From the NCBI GenBank assembly GCA_026075535.2, contig AP026541.1:11036001-11100000 (forward strand): DNA of 64,000 bases, written 5' to 3'. This DNA is from Tricholoma matsutake. Taxonomy: Eukaryota > Basidiomycota > Agaricomycetes > Agaricales > Tricholomataceae. The notes under the pieces were generated by a model, which saw only the letters and a program-made list of their open reading frames with translations, was not told the DNA's origin and searched no databases. Below, one piece after another: positions 49,562-58,339 of this stretch (its first letter is position 1; each line of letters starts with the position of its first letter). The position numbers were made by a program, and so were the translations under genes.

Positions 49562-49984
49562 GGCAAGTGAGGTGTGAGTAGTGTAGGAAACAGGGTAATC
49601 AGAATCAGAAGAGGAGTCAGAGTCAAGTTGTCAATGGTGAGGTGATGCAACTGGGGTAGCTGTATGTGCAGCAGTCGCTGGTAAGGTGGGTGTTTGTAGT
49701 TTGTTGTCATCGGCTTCAGAGATAGGCATTAATGTTGATACAGTCACAGGTGAGCCTGATGGTGTGGAAGCTGTGCCTGACATGCCAGCTGGGTTTGGTG
49801 CATGCCTGGTGTATTGGGTGCAGAAACGGTAGTCTGCAGACATGTAGAAATATGCATCACAGGGGTGAGAGTCTTTCTTTGCAACAGTTTTGGATGTAAG
49901 GAACAGTGGGTGGCTAGTTGGCATAACAGTAGTAACAGTAAGGACAGGGTGGTTGATGGTTCTGATCTGTATTCAAAAAAAAAG

Positions 49985-50209
49985 TGTAAGCCTACCTCAG
50001 ATAGAGTTAAGCTTCACTGAGTCTGACAACACAGAATAGGATCAGGATATATAGTGGAGTGAGAGTCTAAGGGTGAGATACAATAGTGAACAGAGGTGAA
50101 CGTAAGTGGGCAAGAAGGAAGGAAGCAATGTGATCTCAAGCTGTAAGTATATATATATATGGGGAAAGTGACAGATCTGCAAATATGAGCATTGGATGAG
50201 TAAGCACCA
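49985..50209 (-). repeat. 5' LTR of the second gypsy element, 225 bp
   Basis: Right copy in window coordinates; matches 44476-44700 with about eight differences. Confidence 0.93.
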
Positions 50210-50299
50210 GGGTGTTCACAAGGGCAGGCTGGAGATGAATCAAAATGCAACTTTATGTGCAAGAAAACTGAGTCACAATTACAAATCATGACAGACATG

Positions 50300-52060
50300 C
50301 CAATGGGCCAGTGACAGGGGGGGGGTAGGTGGCGAGGTTGTGGTTTTGGTCACCAAAAATAACTTTATGTGCTCACACAAACACTGAGTCAGAGTTGGAT
50401 ATGTGCAGTGCAGGGATGTTCACGGGGTCATGGACATTGACATGGACAGGGCTGGTGAAGAGGACAGGTGGTGTGGATGGGACAGGTGGCATGGATGGGA
50501 CTGGTGCTGTGGAAAGTGCTAGTGACATGGACGGGGGATGTGGTTGAGTGCAGGGGATGTGACGTGGATGGGGTACATGGACCAGGCTGTTAATGAGAGA
50601 CAACATGTTCCACTGAACATGCATCCTCATTGTCGGGCTCAAGAGGTGAATATGGGGTGTATGCAGGTGAGTGAGAGAGAACATTGTCCAATTTGGATGA
50701 GGAGAGGGGTGGGTGGGTGGAGGATCATAGTATGTTGTGGCATTTCAGGACAGGGAGTGGGGGTTTGGGACCTGTTCTGGTCGCTCTAGCTGTGTCTTTC
50801 ATGGCTCAGGAGCTTCGGTCCGTGGTCTAGAGTGGTCCAGAGGGAGAGTACACCATTGTCAATGTTGACATGGTGTTTGTGTAGGGTGTTTGGATGTCTT
50901 GAATGGGTCCAGGGGCACAATCTGGTGGGTCTCTGGTGTGGGGGGTACTGTGAGGTGTAGATGGTGGACGAGGGGTGCGAGCAGATGCATATGGCCTTGT
51001 TGGTGACATGGGTGGGGAATACCAAAAGGGTAGTGTCATAGACCAACACATCGATGATGAGGTGGCAAATCTGGTGGATGTGTGAGGTGTTGTGGTGGGC
51101 TCAGTGTGTGCAATGGGGTTTGTGGGGTGAGCTGGGGAGAGTATGGGGGTGTGGACAGCATCTTCAGTGGCATGGCAGGGGTGTAGGACAGGGGGGGTGC
51201 CAAAACAGCACACTTCTGACCGTACTGGGGAGAACTGTGTGCTTGGGATTTTGTGGAGTGAGTTGGGGAGAGCAAGGGGATATGGGAGGTGAATGGAGAG
51301 CTTCCTTGTGTATGGACGGTGTCATCAGTGGCACAGTGGGGGTGTGAGACATGGGGGGTAGCAAAATGGTGCATTGCCGGGTCACCTGGGGCAAGCAGGG
51401 TGGTTGGGACACATCCAGGGGGTGTTGTGACATACCAAGGAGTAAACTCTGTTGTTTTTCAGCTGTGGCCTGTGGTCTGGAGTGGGGGAGAGCAGGGGAT
51501 ACTGCTGTCATTGATGAATGTGTCAATGATGATGTGGCAGTTGCATTGGACACATGCGTAGTGGTGAGCTCATCATGCATAATGGGGGCAAGCAGGGGGT
51601 AATGGGGTGCTGTGGGGAACAACATTGACATGGCAAACGGGGGGGGGGGATGGGGTGTGGGACATGAAGGGCTGGGGAGAAACAGGGGTGTGATGGGTGA
51701 GCTGTGGGGATCAGGGGGGTATCTGAGAGCTTGAGCTCCTGGTGGGATGTCCTGGCAGTGTGTGTTGACGTTTACAAGAGCCTGGGGGCAGTTTTGGGGC
51801 TGGGGACAGAGTGGTGGGGTTGGTTGTCAACAATGTCATGGCAGGCAGTGTGGATGCATAAGGCATCATCATGGGCTTGTGGTGCATAATGGGGGTATGG
51901 GGAGTCAAGCATGGGGGAACACGGTGCTGTTGGAGGTGGTATAGGTCATTGTTAGGACTGATGGGGTGGGCAGAGTGGTGTCATCGAGTGGGCAATGTGT
52001 TTTGATGAATGTGTGGGTGCCTATGCCTGCAATTGGTTTTGCTGGGTTGTGGACATCTTC
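50300..52060. repeat. G-rich degenerate tandem repeats, no recognisable gene
   Basis: The plus strand is strongly G/T-rich, the minus strand C/A-rich. Phrases recur every 100-150 bp in altered form, for example GGGGAGAGnnnGGGGnTAT... followed by a GTGTGGACnGnnTC block and a GGGGGGTGCCAAAA or GGGGGGTAGCAAAA phrase (near 51134-51205 and 51263-51370), and GATGATGnGGTGGCA (near 51055 and 51528). Several frames are therefore open, giving proteins of H, P, S and T only; these are most likely by-products of composition. Origin unknown. Confidence 0.6.
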
Positions 52061-52072
52061 CAGGCATTGGCA

Positions 52073-52398
52073 CTAGGGAACTGCACGGGTTTTACCTGCA
52101 GGTTTCCCATGCTTTTATTTCCTAATTTATTCAATAAGTTTTGCATGGAAAATCATGAAAAAAAGATTTTTTGGAAGCTTTTTGTTGGCTCTTGTGATCT
52201 AACACATAAAAGAATATTTGGGTGACATCTGTTATGTGACAAGGTCAAAAATAAATTATTTTGTGCCTTGTATCACAAGCATCCATTGAATAGCTTTCAG
52301 AAAATCATTTTTTCATGAGTTTTCATGCAAAACTCATTGAATAAATTAGGAAATAAAAGCGTGGGAAACACACGGGTAAAACCTGTGCAGTTCCCTAG
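52073..52398. mobile_element. MITE, 326 bp with ~105-bp terminal inverted repeats
   Basis: The ends CTAGGGAACTGCACGGG (52073) and the complement of CTAGGGAACTGCACAGG (ending 52398) continue as inverted copies for about 105 bp, through GCTTTTATTTCCTAATTTATT. The flanks read GCATTGGCA on the left and GCATTGCA on the right, nearly identical, consistent with an 8-bp duplication that has since changed by one base. No ORF. Confidence 0.85.
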
Positions 52399-52802
52399 GC
52401 ATTGCAGGGGTCTGTGGAGTGAGTTGAAGGGCTGTTGACAGCCTAGGGAGGTTGTGTTGCCATTTTTCTTGAACGTCGGGTCATATTCTGGGAGTGGCAG
52501 AAGTTGGGGAGCTGGGGTCATCGTGTAGCACATCATAGTTTCACCAGGTGGTTCTAGGTGTTTAATGGGAGACAGAGGCAGGAGTTGGGGAAGACAGAGT
52601 GGTGTGGGAGGTGTTATAGGTTGTTGTTGGAGATGGTGGGGAAGGCGCGGTTGTTCTGTCAAGTGCACAACACATTCTAACAAATGTGTCTGCTTGTCCT
52701 CATGTAACTCTATTTTCTGGGCTGTGGACTGCCTGTGTACAGCGTTTACAGCTAGGGCAACAATCTTCGAGGTGTTACTCTGTAATTTACCCTCCCCCAC
52801 CT

Positions 52803-53155
52803 ATTCCGGTTGGAGTCCAGTTATTCCAGTCAGAGTCCAGTTATTCCAGTTGGAGTCCAGTTATTCCAGTCAGAGTCCAGTTATTCTGGTCAGAGTCCAG
52901 TTATTCCAGTCAGAGTCCAGTTATTCCAGTTGGAGTCCAGTTATTCCGGTCAGAGTCCAGTTATTCTGGTCAGAGTCCAGTTATTCCGGTCAGAGTCCAG
53001 TTATTCTGGTCAGAGTCCAGTTATTCCGGTCAGAGTCCAGTTATTCCAGTCAGAGTCCAGTTATTCCGATTGGAGTCCAGTTATTCTGGTCAGAGTCCAG
53101 TTATTCCAATTGGAGTCCAGTTATTCCAGTCGGAGTCCAGTTATTCTGGTTATTC
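52803..53155 (+). repeat. 20-bp minisatellite, about 17 copies
   Basis: The unit is AGTCCAGTTATTCCxGT(C/T)(A/G)G, repeated head to tail with variation mainly at three positions (CC/CT, A/G, CA/TG). All three plus-strand frames stay open through it because 20 is not a multiple of 3 and the unit lacks stops, so the resulting long ORFs are not genes. Confidence 0.97.
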
Positions 53156-53262
53156 TGACCAGATTATGGTTACTCCAGATGCTCAACTTAGAGTATATAC
53201 CCTAATGGATAGTCAAATTTCAAGTCTTAAGTTGTCAAAGTGCCTACAAAATATATTTGTGC

Positions 53263-53350
53263 AGAGTAAGGATTGAACTCAAGACATCTTGATTAGAGTG
53301 ATCACATGACAAACCAAACATGTGTGCTTAACCAGTTGAGCCACAGGAGA
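53263..53350 (-). ncRNA. tRNA-like segment (SINE head or tRNA pseudogene)
   Basis: On the minus strand TGGCTCAACTGGTTAAGCA fits a polymerase III A box and, about 50 nt on, TTGAGTTCAATCC fits a B box. A long middle part would be a large variable arm. The acceptor stem does not close well. A real tRNA is unlikely; a tRNA-derived SINE head is more likely. Confidence 0.5.
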
Positions 53351-53434
53351 ATTATTAGATAGTAATATAATGTTTATTCATGACACTCTAATTTTTTTGG
53401 GAGTAGTGAAAGATCAAATTTTTTTAATTAACCA

Positions 53435-53705
53435 CATCCCTCACATTGAATGTGAGGGAGTGGGGATGATTGTGATTACATAGATAAACAAAAAATCCTC
53501 CCTCTCACAAGATGCGAGAGGGAGTTTTATTTATATACATAAAAAGCTAACCCCTTGCGCCAAACACGAGGGGGGAGGTAAAAACATGAAGAAAAAAAAT
53601 CCCTCCCCCATGCAAAATGGGGGAGGGGGGGCACAATACTAATAAATAATTAAAAGTACAAAAAAAATCCCTCCCCACACAAAGTGCGGGGGAGGGGGAG
53701 GGGAC
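53435..53705. repeat. Series of four C-tract/G-tract hairpins
   Basis: Four modules of the form CCCTC...CA-AA/GA-TG...GAGGG occur in a row (about 53439-53462, 53498-53524, 53601-53629, 53669-53700). In each a pyrimidine run is followed within a few bases by its complementary purine run, and A-rich spacers separate them. A similar pair lies at about 57380-57418 and 57453-57480. Confidence 0.65.
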
Positions 53706-53727
53706 GCGACCCCGCTGTTGTCTGTCC

Positions 53728-54300
53728 TTCCACCCATGATCCACCCCACGAGCAGTTGCTCGTGAGGCTGGGGGTAGGTGGCTTGTCATTGTTGTTGTTC
53801 CACCCATGATCCACCCCACGAGCAGTTGCTCATGAGGCTGGGGGTGGGTGGTGTGTCATTGTCGTCTCCTGTCCCTGTGCCTGGGCATCATTCCACCCAC
53901 AATCCACCCCATGAGCAGTTGCTCGTGAGGCTGGGGGTGGGTGGCTTGTCGTCATTGTCGTTCCACCTGCAATCCACCCCACAAGCAGTTGCTCATGAGG
54001 CTGGGGGTGGGTGGTGTGTCATTGTCGTCTCCTGTCCCTGCGCCTGGGCGTCATTCCACCCATGATCCACCCCACGAGCAGTGGCTTGTGGGGCTGGAGG
54101 TGGGTGGTGTGTTGTTGGCCCTGTTGTTGTTGTCCATCATCATTGGCAGCTGTGCTTTGCATTCTGGGGGGTTCTGGTGCTGGTAGATGGCAGTGTCATT
54201 GTTGTTGTCACCTGCACACACTCACGATCCACCCTACGAGCAGGGGCTCGCAGGCGTGGGGTGGGTGTGTTGGCTCGTTTGCAGGTGGTGGTGTCATTAC
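53728..54300 (+). repeat. Six imperfect GAGCAG units of 70-165 bp
   Basis: The block CCACCCATGATCCACCCCA then CGAGCAGTTGCTCGTGAGGC (itself containing the palindrome GAGCAGTTGCTC) starts at about 53731, 53800, 53890, 53961, 54053 and, more diverged, 54218. Between blocks lie GGGGGTGGGTGG stretches. The ORFs through this region (histidine and glycine rich) follow from composition. Confidence 0.85.
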
Positions 54301-54309
54301 TAGTAGATT

Positions 54310-54900
54310 ATAACCTAGAAAACTAAAAAAACGAGTTAGTTAGTTTGTTTATAAAAACAAAAAGCAAATGAAAAAAACTCACATAGGGCCCAAACGACAC
54401 GATCTGTGTCGTTTGGGCCCGTGTTGGCTCATCTGCGGGTGGTGGCATTGTTACTAGTAGATTATAACCTAGAAAACTAAAAAAATGAGTTAGTTAGTTT
54501 ATTAAAACAAAAACCAAATGAAAAAAAACTTATGTAGGGCCCAAACAACGCGATCTGCATCATTTGGGCCCGCGTTGGCTCATTTGCAAGTGGTGGCATT
54601 GTTGCCAGTAGATTATAACCTAGAAAGCTAAAAAAAAGGTTAGTTAGTTTATAAAAACAAAAAGCAAATGAAAAAAACCTTACTTAGGGCCCAAACGATG
54701 CGATCTGCATCGTTTGGGCCTGTGTTCTGTCCAATCATGTTGTTTGGGCCCATGTTATGTCTGGCAGTCGAGTAGAACCTATAAAACAAATGAAACAAGT
54801 TAGTTAGTATGAAAAAACAAGAAGCAAATGAAAAAAACATACTTAGGCCCCAAACAACGCGATCTGCGTCGTTTGGGCCCGCGTTCCATCCAGTCGGCTC
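54310..54900 (+). repeat. Four ~150-bp units each with a 35-bp palindrome
   Basis: Each unit has AACCTAGAAAACTAAAAAAA, TTAGTTAGTTT, a poly-A stretch, the palindrome GGGCCCAAACGA-xxCGATCTGxx-TCGTTTGGGCCC, and GTGTTGGCTCATxTG. Palindromes lie at 54386-54420, 54537-54571, 54687-54720 and 54846-54880, spaced 151, 150 and 159 bp. In units 1 and 3 sequence changes in one arm are matched in the other (ACAC/GTGT, ATGC/GCAT), so pairing is kept. Confidence 0.92.
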
Positions 54901-55146
54901 ATTTGAAGGTGGTGGTGATGGTGGCATTGGGTGTGGGAATGGTGGTGGTGGGTGCGCACGCAGTGGTGGTGGTAGAGTGGAGAGGAGGAGGTGGCATTGG
55001 TGACAGTGGTGGTGGTGGTTGTGAGCTGGCAGTCACGTGTCATGTGTCATGCATATGCATACTTATTAATTATTCTGTTAATGGCTGTGATTAGCTACGT
55101 ACCTTGGTTGGGTAATAAATGTATTAAATGTATGCCCAAGAATAAT

Positions 55147-55220
55147 TGCTTGGTAGCTCAGTGGTTAAGCGTGCTGTTATGTGTGCAGACCCAAGGTTGA
55201 GTGTTCAATTCTTGATGTGT
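55147..55220 (+). ncRNA. tRNA-like segment, degraded
   Basis: TGGTAGCTCAGTGGTTAAGCG is a good A box/D arm, followed 45 nt later by GTGTTCAATTCTTG, a weak B box/T arm. The arms do not fold into a convincing cloverleaf. Probably a tRNA-derived repeat. Confidence 0.45.
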
Positions 55221-55689
55221 GTCAAACTTTTATTTGGGAAAGCACGTGCATTCTGGTTATTCTGGTTAGTCCGGTTATTCCTGTTATTCCGGTTGTGATG
55301 AGTCCGGTCAGATTCTGGGGATTCCGGCTGTAAATTGGATCCTTATTCCAACCAGAATTGTGCTGCATAGGGAAAACTACATACAAAAAAAATTCCACCG
55401 GATTCCAGAAATTCCAGAAATTCTGGCTGGATGAACTGGAATCCAACCAGAATAGGTGGGGGAGTGTAAAGTACTCCTGTTACTAGCTGTCTGGATGCTA
55501 GCTGTGGTCCAGATCATTGTTTCAGGGGTGGTTGCAACAGTAGTTGCTGCCATTGTAGGGTGTCATGTGGCAGCAGCAGTGGGGTGCTCAGGACATGAGG
55601 GAATGGGCTGGGAATGCTGCTGTGGGGCTGTAGGAACAGCAGTAAGTATCTTAACATTCCAAATGTTCATATCACTTACAGCTGTTAGC

Positions 55690-56560
55690 AGGTCACAGAC
55701 TCTATTATCCATCCAGACAGCTGTGTCCTCTGCCCAGAGTGTGATTCACTCATTCATCTTGGAAAGGTCAGCATTGTGAATTACCGCAAGCAACATGTGG
55801 GAAGTACTGCATGCACTGTGCACAGAATGGAAAAGAAAATGGGAGAAAGAGAGAGTGGTCGAGAAGACCAAATTGAATGCACTTAAATTCTTTGGGCCTC
55901 ATCATAAGCCCATTCCCTCAAACATCACAACCCCTCCCCGAGTTCAAGCAACAACACTTCCTCTCCAAAATTCCCTGCCAAGGCCCTCCCAAATTGATCC
56001 ATCACCCACTCCATCCTCCCTTGCCTGCAGTATTGCACTTCAAATCCTCAATCGGTTTTGGATGAAGATTGAGAGATTACCTGAGAGTGTTCCTGAGGCC
56101 TCAACCAGCCATGCAGTCACAGCATTCTCATTTAATCCAGTGGGGTGTGTTGAAGACAGCAAAGACACCTGGGAGAAGTGGGATGGACCTTTAAACAGGT
56201 TACTTCAACAAGATGCTGAACAGCTTCATGATCTCGTTGTTCGAGGGGAAAGAGGTTTGATTGGTCTACATAACTTTCTTCATTATCTTGTCACTGCACC
56301 TGAAATCTTGAAGATCTGTTCATTTGTGAATGTGGGAGTCCTGTTGGAAAGGCGGAGATTGACACAAAGATGAACATTATCCAATGCAAGAAGTCAGACT
56401 GTGAAACAAGATGGGTGAGTAAATTATATGACTTCTCATTGTCAATCGACAACTGACCCATCTCTTCCAGTACCATCTGGAATGTATTGGCCTTGAGAGA
56501 GCCATAGGGAGTTGGGTATGCCCAGCTTGCAAAGGAGGGGGGAAAAAGGCATCAATTAGG
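55690..56560 (+). pseudogene. Zinc-finger protein with C-terminal PHD finger, frameshifted
   Basis: Three parts lie in order in different frames. The first (about 55681-55840) has a cysteine/histidine cluster CVLCPECDSLIHLG then HVGSTACTVH. The middle (55795-56300, WEVLHALCTEWKRKWEKER, a proline-rich linker, then WDGPLNRLLQQDAEQLHDLVV) is the longest ORF. The third has CECGSPVGKAEIDTK, IIQCKKSDCETRW, a GTGAGT intron at about 56415-56470, then YHLECIGLERAIGSWVCPAC, a C4HC3 PHD finger that would read histone tails. Frame changes near 55860 and 56310 need frameshifts or unseen introns. Such PHD proteins are often linked to transposons in Agaricomycetes, which would fit this setting, but that is inference. 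Confidence 0.6.
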
Positions 56561-56599
56561 GTAGAGATAAGTGGAACAACTTTTGATCAGATTACACAT

Positions 56600-57340
56600 G
56601 TGAAGATTATATAATATTACTATATATGGTATATTATTCCCACCCCAGCTAGTTAGTCCAGCCCTTGAGCTGCTAAAAAAAAATCCGACCCCATGTCATA
56701 TATTTTATTCCTGACACCCCCTTGTTTGCAACACTAGTCCTCTTCACGAGCTCTCATTGTTGAGAATGAGGTTATCCCTTGAGTTGGCTATGGAAACATA
56801 ACTTTGTGGCAATTGTCAGCATATGTGTACATTGTTAACTTGTGCTAGAGGGCCACTGCTTCACATGTCATGTCCAAGTTCTTAGGGGTAAGGGGTGATT
56901 CAGTTTTCTTTGGGGGCAAGATTGTTGCCACATTGTGTGAACTCCATCTAGTACCTATATATTGCCAACATTGCATGAGAAAGTTGTGCTGAGGCTGTTC
57001 TGGATTTTTTTCTAAGAGTGACTTGGACTCCAGTCAGGATACCATCATGAAACCACCACTGACCTTCATGATCTAAGAAATGGCTAGTGAAGTGTTCATG
57101 GACTAGATATATATGATACCACACAGATGGTAAGTGTGATATATATAGTGTTTGAAGGTCCAGTCTGGTCCAGTTTTCCTCCAATTTGGAGGCAAACCAG
57201 GACCACAACCGGTTCTATTAAATTCATATACTAAATAAAACTGGTTGTGACCAGTTCAGGTCACAACCAGTCATCTACTGACTAAGGTCAGTCTAAACTG
57301 ACATTACATAAGATATATAAAGCCCTCACAGGCAGGTGCC
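56600..57340. other. Mostly non-coding; small ORF remnant on the minus strand
   Basis: A minus-strand frame at 56948-57208 contains HFTSHFLDHEGQWWFHDGI, reminiscent of a recurring segment of transposon-associated proteins in Agaricomycetes, but too short to name. 56751-56820 is a partial copy of the repeat found at 59999 and 60831. The rest holds nothing I can identify. Confidence 0.4.
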
Positions 57341-58330
57341 TGTGAGTGAGCATGTACATAATGCAATATAAAAAAATGATACACCCCCTACCTCACAGGA
57401 TGTGCAAGGTAGGGGGGAAGTCAGTTAGCAAATGTACTAAGAGTGAAAAAAACCCTCCCACACTTAAAGCAGGAAGGGGCCATTGCTGTCATGGTGGTGT
57501 TGGTGTTGGTGTTGGTGTTGGTGTTGGTGTTGGTGTTGGTGTTGGTGTTGGTGGTGGTGTTGGTGTTGGTGTTGGTGGTGGTGTTGGTGTTGGTGTTGGT
57601 GGTGGTGTTGGGCGGCATTGGCATTGGCAGTGGTGTTGTTGGCATCAGAGGTGGAGATGGTGGTGGTGTGGTGTTGGTGTTGCCATTGGCAATGGCATTG
57701 GCATTGGCAGAAGTGGTGGTGTGGTGTTGGTGTTGGTGTTGCCATTGCCATTGGCATTGGCATTGGCGGAAGTGGTGTGGTGGTGGTGTGGTGTTGGTGT
57801 TGCTGTTGGCATTGGAATTGGTGGAAGTGGTGGTGTTGGCATTTGAGGCAGTGTTGGTGTTGGTGGTGGTCATAGTCATCCCTCTCTGTCCTCCTGGAAG
57901 CACCCCATCTCCCCCCATGAGCAGTGGCTTGCAGGCTGGGTGGTGGTACTGTGTTGGGGTGGTAGTCATTGCGGGTTGTCATCATGAAGGTATGTAAAAA
58001 ACCTAAAAGAGAAAAAGAAAAAGTTAGTTAGTTGAATTAAAGAAAATGAAAAGATACTTGTAGCCCAAATGACAACTAGCATTGTTTGGGGCTGCTTGTG
58101 TTCAGTCTTGGCATCCACCACTGTTGTCAGCAACTCCAACTCGCCCTATGAGCAGTGGCTTGCAGGCACAGTGGTGGTGTTGGTGATGTTGTCAGTCATG
58201 GGAGTGGTGTCTGCAAGTGGCACCACTTTTCCATTTGGGTGTGCAAACACAACCAAATGGTCCATGCACAGCCCAGGGTATATAAGCACTTGCTTTTCAG
58301 CCTCATTCCATGGGCACACCCCACTTTTAT
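57340..58330. repeat. Second, simpler relative of the satellite-filled element
   Basis: Shares with 53.4-54.9 kb the C-tract/G-tract pairs (57380, 57453), two ATGAGCAGTGGCTTGCAGG blocks (about 57917 and 58149), the AAAAAGTTAGTTAG phrase (about 58020) and a decayed palindrome (TAGCCCAAATGA...TTGTTTGGGGCT, about 58062-58092). It looks like another member of the same repeat family in which a TTGGTG microsatellite has expanded. The ORFs here are by-products of the simple repeat. Confidence 0.65.
57496..57610 (+). repeat. (TTGGTG)n microsatellite
   Basis: About 18 near-perfect hexamers GTTGGT, with occasional GTGGTG interruptions; related imperfect hexamers continue to about 57870. All plus frames through it are open (valine/leucine, glycine/valine or tryptophan/cysteine runs), which shows they are not protein genes. 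Confidence 0.95.
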
Positions 58331-58339
58331 TTTATTTCA

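Larger units (their letters stand above)
44476..50209 (-). mobile_element. Second Ty3/gypsy chromovirus, minus strand, 5.7 kb
   Basis: 225-bp LTRs at 44476-44700 and 49985-50209 (plus-strand reading TGTAAGCCTACC to GTAAGCACCA) are about 96 percent alike. In element orientation the 5' LTR is the right one. A purine-rich tract adjoins the left LTR inside the element (plus strand CACCCTCCCCCCCTCTG, 44707-44723). The flanking pentamers (CGAGG on the left, GGGTG on the right) do not match, so no target duplication is visible. The coding part is more damaged than in the first element. Confidence 0.9.
52783..55473. mobile_element. 2.7-kb TIR composite filled with satellites and hairpins
   Basis: About 36 bp at the left end (52783, TAATTTACCCTCCCCCACC then TATTCCGGTTGGA) match the complement of the right end (55438-55473) with five or so differences. 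Inside, in order: a 20-bp minisatellite, a tRNA-like segment, purine/pyrimidine hairpins, a GAGCAG repeat array, four palindrome units, and a second tRNA-like segment. There is no transposase. The right end also contains scattered GGTTATTC(C/T)GG phrases like the minisatellite. The target duplication is not clean (CTCTG on the left, CTCCTG on the right). Confidence 0.6.

Noticed and set aside
52803..53155. CRISPR-like array from the 20-bp repeats
   Set aside because: The units are directly adjacent with no unique spacers, and the genome is clearly fungal. It is a minisatellite.
52565..53276. Repeat protein of about 195 residues encoded by the minisatellite
   Set aside because: All three frames are open through the array as a consequence of the unit sequence, and none has a domain outside it.
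57346..57997. Proteins of Val/Leu, Gly/Val or Cys/Trp runs from the TTGGTG tract
   Set aside because: Simple hexamer repeat read in several frames on both strands; no supporting context.
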